The notes beneath the pieces are model-generated. The model was not told the origin of the DNA and did no database searches. It worked only from the letters and a program-made list of their open reading frames with translations. DNA of 64,000 bases from Sphingorhabdus contaminans (GTDB lineage: Bacteria > Pseudomonadota > Alphaproteobacteria > Sphingomonadales > Sphingomonadaceae). The stretch's first letter is position 1. Every line of letters begins with the position of its first letter. The translations under genes and the position numbers were made by a program. This document shows positions 43,860 through 53,201 of this stretch, piece after piece. The DNA lies in assembly GCF_007280415.1 (NCBI RefSeq), contig NZ_VKKU01000002.1, forward strand, positions 434,001-498,000, given 5' to 3'.

Positions 43860-45374
43860 TTGTTGACTTCGCGCCGCCAGATTCTTGCCGGATTTGCCGG
43901 ACTACCGCTAGCACTTAGCGGCCACGCCCTCCGGGCTGAAACTGGCGGCGCTGTTTTCAAGTCTGCTTTGGCGAGCGAACCCCGAAAGGTTGTGATTATA
44001 GGCGCAGGCCTCGCAGGGCTGCAGGCTGCACTTTTGCTGAAACAGGCAGGGATTGATGATATCGTCGTTCTGGAGGGTAGCAAGCGGATAGGCGGTCGCG
44101 TTTTTACCGCGGACTGGCTGGAAAATGCTCCCGAATTTGGGGCCAGCCAGATCGGTCGCTCTTATGCCCGCGTTCTTGATCTGTGCAACCAGTTCAATCT
44201 GAAGCTGATCCCTGAAGACCGCAATCTGCTGACCATGGCCAGCCATATCCGCGGGCAATGGGTCAACGCAGCCGATTGGGCAAATTCGCCGGTCAACAAG
44301 ATGGTCGGCGAAGAACGCAGCATTCAGCCTGCTTTGACCGGATCGCAATTGATGGGGCGCTATAATCGGCTGAAGGACCCGGTTGACTGGCTTGACCCGG
44401 CCTTTGCGGATCTGGATGTGTCGCTAGAGCAACTGCTGAAGCGGCACGGACATTCGGCAGAGGCACTGCACCTTGCCAACTTATCATCGACAGGCAATGA
44501 TGCTCTCTCCGCATCCTGTCTGTCGATGATGCAGGAGCAAGCGCGTGCACGCATTGACGCACGCTTCGGCAATATAGAACTGGGCAAGGAACAACGGCCT
44601 TACGGCTTCGACAATGTTCGTAACGGCACAGGACTTGCCCTCATCAACAATATTGAGGGTGGATGCGAAAGGCTGCCCAAAGCCATGGCATCGGCCTTGG
44701 GTGACATTGTTCGAACCGGCAAGACCGTAGGGTCGATAGACATGACCGGCACCCGGGCAGTGATAAACTGCTTGGATGGAAGCAGCTTTACTGCGGACCG
44801 CGTCATATCGGCCATTCCCTTCACCAGCCTGCGCAAGATTGCGATCAATCCCCTGCCCGAAGGTGCCCAAGCGGAGGCCATTTCATATCTAGGCTACGCC
44901 CACACGACACGTGCCTTCGGTACAATAGTGGAGCCATTCTGGGACGACGGGATTGATCCCTCCTTCTATTCGGATGGTCTGGTCAAAATGTTCTGGGCCC
45001 TGCAACGCCGCAATGGCGATAGCCACCATCGTTTCATGGTCGTGATGACCGGGGCAGCGGCGAGCCGGATCGACCAGTTTGCACCGGACGAAGCACTCGC
45101 GATGATCGAGGCGGAAATTGCACGTATCCGGCCGTCGACGCGAGGCAAGCTGCGTTTCAGCGGGATTTTCGGATGGCAGAATGTGGGCCTGATAGGCGGA
45201 TGCCGCCATATGTTTGCGCCCGGCCAGGTCACGCGCTTTGGCAATGCGATGATTGAACCGTTCCGGCAGCTTCATTTTGCAGGCGAACATACGCGCCGGG
45301 CCGATTTCGGCATGGAAGCCGCCCTCGAGAGCGGAGAGCGGGCAGCCATTGAGGTCATGGAAAAGGTCGCGTGA
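43860..45374 (+). CDS. Tat-exported flavin monoamine oxidase
   Basis: 504 residues. TTG 43860 has GGAG seven bases upstream and gives a twin-arginine leader (TSRRQILAGFAGLPLALSG). The FAD-binding Rossmann motif GAGLAG is at about 48-53, followed by EGSKRIGGRV. The C-terminal FAD block HFAGEHTRRADFGMEAALESG is complete. This is the family of amine, amino-acid and nicotine-type oxidases, so oxidation of an amine or polyamine-like substrate in the periplasm is likely. It lies 70 bases upstream of the receptor gene. Confidence 0.85.
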   Translation: MLTSRRQILAGFAGLPLALSGHALRAETGGAVFKSALASEPRKVVIIGAGLAGLQAALLLKQAGIDDIVVLEGSKRIGGRVFTADWLENAPEFGASQIGRSYARVLDLCNQFNLKLIPEDRNLLTMASHIRGQWVNAADWANSPVNKMVGEERSIQPALTGSQLMGRYNRLKDPVDWLDPAFADLDVSLEQLLKRHGHSAEALHLANLSSTGNDALSASCLSMMQEQARARIDARFGNIELGKEQRPYGFDNVRNGTGLALINNIEGGCERLPKAMASALGDIVRTGKTVGSIDMTGTRAVINCLDGSSFTADRVISAIPFTSLRKIAINPLPEGAQAEAISYLGYAHTTRAFGTIVEPFWDDGIDPSFYSDGLVKMFWALQRRNGDSHHRFMVVMTGAAASRIDQFAPDEALAMIEAEIARIRPSTRGKLRFSGIFGWQNVGLIGGCRHMFAPGQVTRFGNAMIEPFRQLHFAGEHTRRADFGMEAALESGERAAIEVMEKVA

Positions 45375-45443
45375 CGCGGTTCGGGGAACGCGTGACGTGC
45401 TTTGCGTACAGAGGTGAATAACTTAATATCCAGGGAGGTTTAT

Positions 45444-47852
45444 GTGAAAAAGTTTAGGGAAAATTATCGCGTCACTGCCGGTATCGGCATTTCGCTTTTG
45501 GCCATGATTTCAAGCAATGCGGCGTTTGCGCAAGACGCGGACGCTGAATCCGACGAAACCGAAATCGTGGTGACCGCGCGCAAGGTCAGCGAGAATGTTC
45601 TGGACGTACCGCTGGCAATTTCGGCCGTCACAGCGGAACAACTGGAACAGACAGGTGCGCGCAGTCTTGACGAAGTATCCCGGCTAACGCCCGGCTTTAA
45701 CTTTGAACGCACAATCGGCACCCTCGCCCAGCCGACAATCCGCGGCCAGGCCCAAACCCGCATTACGAACCCGGTGCAAAATGTCGCGACCTTTTTCAAC
45801 GGCGTCTATCTGCAACGCTCTTATCAGGTCGACAGCGACCTGCTCGATATCGACCGCGTTGAAATCGTAAAGGGTCCCCAGTCCGCACTTTTTGGACGCA
45901 ACGCCTTTGCCGGTGCCGTCAGCATCGTTACAAAGCGCCCGGATCTGGAAGATTTCCGCGGCCAAATAGAAGCAACGATCGGCAATCATGAGCGGCGCGA
46001 ACTTCGCGGATCGCTTTCGGTGCCGCTTGGCGGCATTGCAGCCGTCAGCGTTGCCGGATCAATTTCCGATTTTGATGGCACCTGGCGCAACGACAATGTC
46101 GGTTCGGCCGCACTGTCCGGCGCGACGCTCGTGACAAAAGGACGGCTGAACGGTTACAAAAATCGCTCGATCCTCGCACAGGTTGCGATTGAACCCATGG
46201 ATAATGTCCGGATCGACGCTTTCTGGAGTCATCGCAAAATTTTCATCGAAAGTGCTGCAACCTACCAACTTTCCAGCACCTTTGCGATCAGCCGGGGTAA
46301 CGGCATGAACTGCACACCTTTTGTTGCCCCCCTCAGCCCAGCCCGGAATGGAAATGATGCGCTGTTCTGTGGCGCTTTACCCGCCAGTCCGCCGATTGGC
46401 GCAGGCGATCCCCGACTTCCGGGTCTGCTGGTTGACCGCCGGTCTTATGGCCAGGATGGACAGTCCGATGTGGCAGGTGCAACCGTTGCCGTCGATATCA
46501 CCGATGCGTTGTCGCTGACCTACCAATTTGGGTACACTGATGCCGATGCAACCAATATCGCGACGTTGTCTGCTGACCCGCTAAACGGATCGGCATTCCC
46601 GTTTTTCCTTGGCCAAGTGTTGTTTGACGCACGTGGCAATGGTTCCATTACGTCCAAGACCCACGAGCTTCGCGCCCAATATGAAACAGACAATTTCCGG
46701 TTGCTCGTCGGTGGATTTGCAGGAACTGTAGACGACTTCAGTTTTGGCGGGACTGCGTTTCTCGCGCCCAATTCAACGACAGACGTTTTCGCGAACATCA
46801 CCACGCCACTTTCGGGATACGGGGCTACGCAGCGCGATGAGCGGAACCGGGCTGTCTTTGGCCTGGTTTCTTTCAACCTGGCCGAAGGCCTGCGGATCGC
46901 GGCCGAGGCACGGCAAAGTTGGGAGCGTGTTACGCAGCAAGGCGTGAATGCCGCCGGCGTACTGACCGGAACTGTTTTCCAGAGAGAGTTTAAGGCATTC
47001 ACACCGCGCTTTACCGTCGATTACCAGCCCGATGACAACTGGCTGATTTATGCATCGGCCGCCCGCGGGGCAAAGGTTGGCGGTTTCAACGTCCCGACGG
47101 CAACAAATCCGCTTACCGCTGATCAGCAAATCTTCCAGCCTGAGTTCAACTGGACTTACGAATTGGGTCTGAAAGGAACCTTGCTTGACCGTGCACTAAC
47201 AATTGAGGCTGCGGTCTTCCATACGGACTGGAGCAACCTGCAAGGCAACCAGTCGGTCAATCTGGGCCAACCGGCGATCGTCCGCAATTTGGCCGGCGCA
47301 AAAGTGGACGGTGTGGAATTTTCCGCCGTCATCCGACCCAGCAGTGCCTTCACCTTCAATCTTGGGGTTGCCTATGCCAATAGCCGTTTTGCCAACGGTA
47401 CTGTAGACGACACCATCCCGCGCGCCCTTTGTGCGTCGCTCGCCACCTGTCCGACAACCGGTGTTTACTCGAGCAACATTTCCGGTCGCAAACTTCCGCG
47501 CGTACCGGAATTGCAAGCAAATGCGGGCGTCCAGTTTCGTCAGCCAATCGGAAGCATTTTTGGTACCGAGGTCGATCTGGTAAGCCGTCTCGACCTGTCT
47601 ATCACCAGCCGTCAATATACGGATAACACGAATACGGCCTATGTGCCTTCGCGCGAACTGGTAGATGGCAATATCGGATTGAACAGCGATCCATGGTCAC
47701 TTCGGTTCTGGGCCAAAAATCTGTTCGATCGCAAATATGCAGCTTATGCATTCACGACATTTGCCGGTTCTGGAGCGGGCTCAGGGGTCACATATGGTAC
47801 TCTGCTTGGAGACCGCAGAACCCTAGGGGCAACAATGTCCTTCAAATTCTGA
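45444..47852 (+). CDS. TonB-dependent receptor of the catabolic cluster
   Basis: 802 residues. GTG 45444 follows AGGGAGG. Signal peptide ends at AAFAQ; TonB box ETEIVVTARK. The plug has DVPLAISAVTAEQLEQTGA, IDRVEIVKGPQSALFGRNAFAGAVSIVT; the barrel ends ATMSFKF. Sphingomonads use such receptors to take up aromatic or other growth substrates. Being between an exported oxidase and a serine hydrolase, it probably brings in the cluster's substrate. A hairpin at 47865-47900 ends the transcript. Confidence 0.92.
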   Translation: MKKFRENYRVTAGIGISLLAMISSNAAFAQDADAESDETEIVVTARKVSENVLDVPLAISAVTAEQLEQTGARSLDEVSRLTPGFNFERTIGTLAQPTIRGQAQTRITNPVQNVATFFNGVYLQRSYQVDSDLLDIDRVEIVKGPQSALFGRNAFAGAVSIVTKRPDLEDFRGQIEATIGNHERRELRGSLSVPLGGIAAVSVAGSISDFDGTWRNDNVGSAALSGATLVTKGRLNGYKNRSILAQVAIEPMDNVRIDAFWSHRKIFIESAATYQLSSTFAISRGNGMNCTPFVAPLSPARNGNDALFCGALPASPPIGAGDPRLPGLLVDRRSYGQDGQSDVAGATVAVDITDALSLTYQFGYTDADATNIATLSADPLNGSAFPFFLGQVLFDARGNGSITSKTHELRAQYETDNFRLLVGGFAGTVDDFSFGGTAFLAPNSTTDVFANITTPLSGYGATQRDERNRAVFGLVSFNLAEGLRIAAEARQSWERVTQQGVNAAGVLTGTVFQREFKAFTPRFTVDYQPDDNWLIYASAARGAKVGGFNVPTATNPLTADQQIFQPEFNWTYELGLKGTLLDRALTIEAAVFHTDWSNLQGNQSVNLGQPAIVRNLAGAKVDGVEFSAVIRPSSAFTFNLGVAYANSRFANGTVDDTIPRALCASLATCPTTGVYSSNISGRKLPRVPELQANAGVQFRQPIGSIFGTEVDLVSRLDLSITSRQYTDNTNTAYVPSRELVDGNIGLNSDPWSLRFWAKNLFDRKYAAYAFTTFAGSGAGSGVTYGTLLGDRRTLGATMSFKF

Positions 47853-47864
47853 ACCTGACACAAA

Positions 47865-47900
47865 TGGACAGGCGGCCGCACAGGCACGGTCGCCTGTCCA
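47865..47900 (+). terminator. Hairpin terminator after the receptor gene
   Basis: Arms TGGACAGGCG and CGCCTGTCCA pair perfectly over a 16-base loop; a modest T-rich stretch follows. It lies 12 bases after the receptor stop. Confidence 0.65.
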
Positions 47901-47930
47901 ATTCTCATTTTGTAATTCGTTAGGCGGCCG

Positions 47931-49121
47931 ATGACCTCAACCAAAGTTGCTGTTTGGACCTCTTCACTCATCCTGATGGGTCTACCGGCATTCGCAACCG
48001 CTTTCGCCGAGCCTGCGGGACCTTCTGAAGAGCAGATCGCTCTGGTCACCGAACGGCGCGCAACATTTCCGGTCCGCACGATTGTTCAATCGGTTGATTG
48101 GTACAAGCCGCTGGAACCTGTCGCCGGTCAGCCGCGCCCTTTTCCGAAAGCACAGTCCCTGTCGCCCGCCCAGGCACAACAGCTCGACGAATTTGCCACC
48201 AAGTCAGATAGCTTCGCTCTGTTGGTCGCACGGCATGGCAAGCTGGTGTACGAATATTATGCATCCGGCTTTCAGGCCAACAGCCGTTACGACACCGCTT
48301 CCATGCACAAGGCCGTTGTCGCCCTGATGGTGGGTGTGGCCGAGAAAGACGGCTTTATCAAATCGGTCGATGACCGTCTCGACCGCTATTTGCCAGAGCT
48401 TTCGGCTGATCCGCGTGGCGCAATCACGTTGCGCCAGATGCTGGAAATGAACAGCGGCCTGAAAACGCCACCAATTAGTGACAGTTCCGCAAGCCCGTAT
48501 TGGCAAACCTATTTCGGAGCCAATCTGACATGGTCAGTTGGCCAGTGGCCCTTTGAACGCCACAAACAAGATGAATTCTATTATGCCAACGCCAACACCC
48601 AATATCTGCTCTGGGCGATAGAAAGGGCGTCCGGGCAAAGATATGCAAGCTATCTCTCCGATCGACTCTGGCGACCTATCGGAGCGGGTGAGGCACGGGT
48701 TTGGCTGGACAAAGAAGGTGGAAATGTCCGCGGCTTTTGCTGTTTGCAAGCCAGTGCCCTTGATTGGATGCGTGTTGGCGAACTGGTCCGCAATGGTGGA
48801 AAATGGCGCGGCACGCCTATTGTCTCGTCAAATTGGGTCGCCCAGATGCTCGCGCCTTCAAAGGCCAATGCGAATTTCGGCTGGAACGTCTGGCGTGGTT
48901 CGCCTTACAATCCAAAGCGAACCTATGGCCCCGGAATACCGGCCATTGTCGAAGCGCGCGCGCCGTTCAAACGCGCCGACACCTATTATTTCGACGGCTC
49001 CGGCGGACAACGCGTCTATATTATTCCAAGCGAAAAAATGGTCATCGTCCGGATCGGAACTCCGAAAACCGACTGGGACGATTCCTATTTGCCAAATCTT
49101 CTGCTGACGGAAAAAAGGTGA
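47931..49121 (+). CDS. Exported serine hydrolase (beta-lactamase / class C type)
   Basis: 396 residues. A signal peptide ends near TAFAE. The active-site SxxK is SMHK (124-127) and the second motif is YAN (218-220), as in class C beta-lactamases and related esterases or amidases. The third motif near the end could be HTG-like FDGSGG. The family includes 6-aminohexanoate-dimer hydrolase and esterases, so amide or ester cleavage of the imported substrate is plausible. It converges on the CoA-transferase gene. Confidence 0.85.
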   Translation: MTSTKVAVWTSSLILMGLPAFATAFAEPAGPSEEQIALVTERRATFPVRTIVQSVDWYKPLEPVAGQPRPFPKAQSLSPAQAQQLDEFATKSDSFALLVARHGKLVYEYYASGFQANSRYDTASMHKAVVALMVGVAEKDGFIKSVDDRLDRYLPELSADPRGAITLRQMLEMNSGLKTPPISDSSASPYWQTYFGANLTWSVGQWPFERHKQDEFYYANANTQYLLWAIERASGQRYASYLSDRLWRPIGAGEARVWLDKEGGNVRGFCCLQASALDWMRVGELVRNGGKWRGTPIVSSNWVAQMLAPSKANANFGWNVWRGSPYNPKRTYGPGIPAIVEARAPFKRADTYYFDGSGGQRVYIIPSEKMVIVRIGTPKTDWDDSYLPNLLLTEKR

Positions 49122-49156
49122 TGCGTCATATGGTTGGTATCAACACCGGCAACCCA

Positions 49157-50350
49157 TCAGGCAGCTTCTACCGCCCCTGCCGTGACGAACTCCTCAATCT
49201 GTTCTTGCGCATAGCCTAGCATTGCGAGAATTTGCCGACTGCTCTTGCCCCACGGCTCTATCTTGTTTTCCGAATTGGGCCGTTTTCCGTTCATCGATAA
49301 CGGTATTGTAGGCAATTCGGTAATTGTACCATTTTCGAGAGCCGTTCGTTCCAACCCCTTCGAGGCAACCAAATGCGGGTCGTCAAATAGCTCTTCGGGA
49401 CGCCCGATGGGGGCAAACGGCAAACCGGTTCCTTCCAGCTTCGCAATGATTTCGGAACGGGTATATCGGGCAACCAGTCCGCGGATTTGCGGCATGATCC
49501 GGTCGCGAGCCAGCACGCGGTCATTATTCTTGCGCAGACTTTCATCGGCCCAAAGCGCGTCCAGTCCGAACAAGGTGCAGAATTTTTCCCATAAGGCGTC
49601 GGTGACGACGCCTATGAAAACCGGATCATCCCGGGTTTCAAACACGTCATAAATCGCCCATGCAGAAATCCGTGCCGGCATGGGTGCAGCCGCTTTTCCG
49701 GTCACGGCAAACTGGGCCATATGCTGACCGACCAGATAGACGGTGGTTTCGAATAACGAGGCAATAATCTTTTGCCCCTCACCCGTCCGATGCCGCTCTT
49801 CCAGGGCAGCCAGAATGCCGATGACTCCGAACATGCCGCCGGTAACGTCGATGACACTTGCACCTGCCCGAAGGGGTTTGCCCGGCGGGCCAGTCATATA
49901 GGCGAGACCACCCATCATCTGCGCAACTTCGTCCAATGCCGTGCGTTCTTCATACGGACCGGGAAGGAAACCTTTTTCCGAACAATAGATCAGCCGGGGG
50001 TTACTCTCCCGAAGCCGCTCATAGTCCAGCCCCAGTCGATCCAGCGCACCGGGGCGATAATTTTCTACGAGAATATCGGCACTGTCGCAAAGTTTCCGCG
50101 CGATTTCGATGCCGGCTTCGGATTTGAGGTCCAGACAGATGGATTGCTTGTTCCGGTTGTACATCGGGAAATAGCCAGCGCCCGATCCGAGCAGGCGGCG
50201 CGTCTGGTCGCCGCCAATCGGTTCCACGCGGATAACTTCGGCGCCAAGACTGGCCAGAATATGACCAACCGCCGGCCCCATCACCATATGCGTAAACTCG
50301 ACAACGCGTAGCCCGGTAAGCGGCGTTGGTCCTGAGATGGTATCGGTCAT
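49157..50350 (-). CDS. CaiB/BaiF family III CoA-transferase
   Basis: 397 residues. The N-terminal LTGLRVVEFTHMVMGPAVGHIL and RVEPIGGDQTRR blocks and the candidate catalytic Asp in TALDEVAQMMGGL (Asp140) mark the family, which moves CoA between carboxylic acids. Its start overlaps the lyase stop (ATGA). It is the last gene in the leftward operon, so it most likely activates the acid that the lyase cleaves. Confidence 0.9.
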   Translation of the reverse strand: MTDTISGPTPLTGLRVVEFTHMVMGPAVGHILASLGAEVIRVEPIGGDQTRRLLGSGAGYFPMYNRNKQSICLDLKSEAGIEIARKLCDSADILVENYRPGALDRLGLDYERLRESNPRLIYCSEKGFLPGPYEERTALDEVAQMMGGLAYMTGPPGKPLRAGASVIDVTGGMFGVIGILAALEERHRTGEGQKIIASLFETTVYLVGQHMAQFAVTGKAAAPMPARISAWAIYDVFETRDDPVFIGVVTDALWEKFCTLFGLDALWADESLRKNNDRVLARDRIMPQIRGLVARYTRSEIIAKLEGTGLPFAPIGRPEELFDDPHLVASKGLERTALENGTITELPTIPLSMNGKRPNSENKIEPWGKSSRQILAMLGYAQEQIEEFVTAGAVEAA

Positions 50351-51267
50351 GCCTTCCCTCTTGTGTCGTAATCGAGTGTGAGCCCTGCATCGGGCGTGAA
50401 ACCGTAGAGCGGTTCGTCAGGAAGCGCGGCGGCAACAATCTTGCGAACCTCGAGCAGCTTTTCGAGATCGACGCCGGTGTCATATCCCATGCTGTTGAGC
50501 ATGAAGACGAGGTCCTCTGTGACGATATTGCCTGACGCGCCCGGGGCGAAAGGACAACCGCCGATGCCGCCCAACGAAGCATCAAGCGTGGTAATGCCTT
50601 CTTCCAGCCCGGCAAGGGCGTTCGCCAATCCCAGGCCCCTTGTATTGTGGAGGTGGAGCGTGGTCAGTTTTTCCTCACCCACGGCAGCCTTGACCTTGCG
50701 GACCAGACGTTTGACCTGGGCCGGATCGGCATAGCCAGTCGTATCGGAAAGACTGAGTTCTCTGGCGCCAGCAGCTACGGCGGCTTCGGCTAATCGGACC
50801 ACCCGGTCTTCCGGCACAGCACCTTCCATCGTGCAGCCAAAGGCCGTCGACAGTCCGACCGCAAAATGGATGCTGGCGTCGCCGGCTATGCGCGCAACTT
50901 CGGTAATCTCGGCAATCATTTCGGCATGGGTCTTGCGGACATTTTTAATGCTGTGCGTTTCGGACATGCTGAACGGAATCGACATGCCATGCACGCCTGC
51001 TTCGGCGGCACGAACGGCGCCTTTTGCATTCGGCACGAGCGCCACCACATTCAGGCCCGGCAGCGCTTTGGCATAGGCGACCAATTCAGCCGTATCGGCA
51101 AGTTGCGGCAGAAGGCTTGGCGGTACGAAACTGCCGACTTCAATTTCGCGTACGCCTGCTTCGGCCTCGGCCTTGATCCAGGCCTTCTTGGCGTCGAGCG
51201 GCATGATACGGTGCGTTGATTGCAAACCGTCGCGCGGTCCTACTTCCGAAATCAGGATTGCTGTCAC
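50347..51267 (-). CDS. HMG-CoA lyase-family enzyme
   Basis: 306 residues of the DRE-TIM metallolyase group. Motifs are EVGPRDGLQ (Arg12, Asp13), metal-binding LHLHN (His205, His207) and GGIGGCPFAPGASGN with the catalytic Cys238. Typical reaction: retro-aldol cleavage of 3-hydroxy-3-methylglutaryl-CoA. In this operon, between an aconitase-family hydratase and a CoA-transferase, a related 3-hydroxyacyl-CoA such as a citramalyl-type CoA is equally possible. GTG 51267 overlaps the leuD-like stop (GTGA). Confidence 0.9.
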   Translation of the reverse strand: MTAILISEVGPRDGLQSTHRIMPLDAKKAWIKAEAEAGVREIEVGSFVPPSLLPQLADTAELVAYAKALPGLNVVALVPNAKGAVRAAEAGVHGMSIPFSMSETHSIKNVRKTHAEMIAEITEVARIAGDASIHFAVGLSTAFGCTMEGAVPEDRVVRLAEAAVAAGARELSLSDTTGYADPAQVKRLVRKVKAAVGEEKLTTLHLHNTRGLGLANALAGLEEGITTLDASLGGIGGCPFAPGASGNIVTEDLVFMLNSMGYDTGVDLEKLLEVRKIVAAALPDEPLYGFTPDAGLTLDYDTRGKA

Positions 51268-51857
51268 GTCCGTTTCTCCAGATATACAAAGGGGCGCGCT
51301 ATGCGGTCCGCAGCCAGCCAGTCAGCAATCGCTGAGCGATGTTTAAGTGTCAGATCGATCGCATCCAGACCTTCGACCAGCATTATTTTTGCTTCCGCGC
51401 CGATGTCAAAAGGATGACCGTTCGCCAACTGATGTGTCAGGTCCACATGAACCATTTGTCCGGCCATCGCGCGAATATCATCCCTGCCCAGTTGCACCGG
51501 CAGCACGCCGTTCCGGATACAGTTATTATAGAATATCGGGGCGAAGCTTTCTGCAATAATGCATAAAATCCCCCATTCTTTCAGCGCCCAGACGGCATGT
51601 TCACGGCTGGAGCCACATCCGAAATTTGCGCCGGCAAGCAAGATGCGGGCGTCGGCAAACTGCTCCTGATTCAGGACAAAGTCCGGATTGGCCGTCCGTG
51701 TGTCCGCATCCAGATAACGCCATGGCGCAAAAAGACCGTCTGCCAATCCCGATTTCCCCGTCGACTTCATTTCGCGCGAAGGAATGATGGCATCGGTATC
51801 GACATTATCGATGAAGAGCGGCGCCGCAATGGACGTAACCGATGTAAACGGGGTCAT
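51264..51857 (-). CDS. Aconitase-family hydratase, small (LeuD-like) subunit
   Basis: 197 residues from MTPFTSVTSIAAPLFIDNVD. LeuD blocks are visible: NVDTDAIIPSREMK, GANFGCGSSREHAVWALK, SFAPIFYNNCIRNGVLPV. The start overlaps the large-subunit stop (ATGA), so the two form the dehydratase complex. Because the neighbours are a lyase and a CoA-transferase rather than leuA or leuB, a catabolic substrate is more likely than isopropylmalate. Confidence 0.88.
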   Translation of the reverse strand: MTPFTSVTSIAAPLFIDNVDTDAIIPSREMKSTGKSGLADGLFAPWRYLDADTRTANPDFVLNQEQFADARILLAGANFGCGSSREHAVWALKEWGILCIIAESFAPIFYNNCIRNGVLPVQLGRDDIRAMAGQMVHVDLTHQLANGHPFDIGAEAKIMLVEGLDAIDLTLKHRSAIADWLAADRIARPFVYLEKRT

Positions 51858-53197
51858 GGCGCAGCGATCCTTCCTGCAAGGGCGCTGGCTGCTACCACCT
51901 CGGGACTGGCGATATGGGTGCGAATTCCGGGACCCTGCCGTCCTTCGAAATTTCGATTGGTGGATGAGATCACCCGACTGCCGGCCGGAAAACTTTCGCC
52001 GCCTGCGTAAAAGCATAGCGAACAGCCGCTCATCCGCCATTGGAAGCCGGCATCGGTGAATATGCGGTCCAGCCCTTCAGCTTCGGCCGCGCGTTTGACC
52101 GCACTGGAACCCGGCACAACCAGCGCCAGCACACCGTCGGCAATTTTCCGGCCCCGGACGATGGCGGCGGCGCGCCTTAAATCGGACAGCCTGCTATTTG
52201 TGCAACTGCCGATGAAGGCGACATTGATGGGCGTATCTGCGATCATTTGACCGGGCTCAAGTCCCATATAGTTGAGGGCTTTTTGGTCCGCATCGACGGG
52301 GACCGATGCGTTGACAGCAATGGTCTGTCCGGGCGAGGTGCCCCAACTGACCATCGGCGAAATTTCTGTGGCATCAATCCGGATTTCGCTATCGAAACGG
52401 GCGCTGACATCGCTGAACAAGTCAGTCCAGTCCGGCAATGGATCGGGTGCGAAGCGACGTCCGGCCAGATATTCGAATGTGACTTTGTCGGGCGCAATAA
52501 TGCCACTAAAGGCAGCAAATTCGGTCGCCATATTGCACAGCGTCATTCGGGCTTCCATGTCGAGTGCGCGGACCGCATCGCCTGCAAATTCGATGATATG
52601 GCCGGCCCCGCCGCCGGCGCCATAGCGTGCCAACAGGGTAAGGATCATGTCCTTTGCGGTGACCCCGGGCTGCAATTGTCCGGCATAGCTAACGCGCATC
52701 GTTTTTGGCTTGGACACGCGCAACGTACCCGTGGCCATTGCATGTTCGGCCTCGCTGGAACCGATGCCCCATGCCAGCGCGCCAAATGCGCCTTGGGTAC
52801 AGGTGTGGCTGTCGGGCGCGATCAGTGTCAATCCTGGCAGGACGATGCCGAGATCCGGCGAGATGACATGTGTGATGCCCTGATCAGGATCGTTAACATC
52901 GAAAAGCGTGATACCCGCCTCGCGGCATGCGGATCTGGTTTCAGTAATGAAAGCCTCGCCACCCTTCATCAAAGTGCCGTCGCCGCGTCCCGGACGGGTG
53001 TCGACGATATGGTCCATGACCGCAAATACGCGCGCCGGATCAACCAGCTTTCGCCCAGCCTCCGCCATTGATTTCAGCGCTGCGGCACCGGTACGCTCGT
53101 GTAGGAATATCCGGTCGATCGCAATGAGTGCGCTGCCGCCCCCTAAGTCAATGATGACATGGCTGTCCCAAATCTTGTCGAAGAGCGTCTGCGTCAT
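51854..53197 (-). CDS. Aconitase-family hydratase, large (LeuC-like) subunit
   Basis: 447 residues, slightly shorter than usual LeuC. [4Fe-4S] ligands are visible: the Cys in GSCTNSR and the pair in SGCSLC. The substrate-side loop reads CSLCFYAGGE where LeuC proteins have CSMCLAMN, which hints at a different substrate. HTCTQGAFGALAWGIGSSEAEH is conserved. It starts 4 bases upstream of the alpha/beta hydrolase stop in the same transcript. Likely hydrates or dehydrates a substituted maleate/malate. Confidence 0.85.
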   Translation of the reverse strand: MTQTLFDKIWDSHVIIDLGGGSALIAIDRIFLHERTGAAALKSMAEAGRKLVDPARVFAVMDHIVDTRPGRGDGTLMKGGEAFITETRSACREAGITLFDVNDPDQGITHVISPDLGIVLPGLTLIAPDSHTCTQGAFGALAWGIGSSEAEHAMATGTLRVSKPKTMRVSYAGQLQPGVTAKDMILTLLARYGAGGGAGHIIEFAGDAVRALDMEARMTLCNMATEFAAFSGIIAPDKVTFEYLAGRRFAPDPLPDWTDLFSDVSARFDSEIRIDATEISPMVSWGTSPGQTIAVNASVPVDADQKALNYMGLEPGQMIADTPINVAFIGSCTNSRLSDLRRAAAIVRGRKIADGVLALVVPGSSAVKRAAEAEGLDRIFTDAGFQWRMSGCSLCFYAGGESFPAGSRVISSTNRNFEGRQGPGIRTHIASPEVVAASALAGRIAAP

Positions 53198-53201
53198 GGG
53201 C

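Noticed and set aside
45374-45443. Short GC repeats between amine oxidase and receptor genes
   Set aside because: Arms of only five bases without a T run; too weak to call a terminator.
51264-53197. LeuCD as part of leucine biosynthesis
   Set aside because: No leuA or leuB nearby; neighbours are a lyase, a CoA-transferase and hydrolases, and the substrate loop differs.
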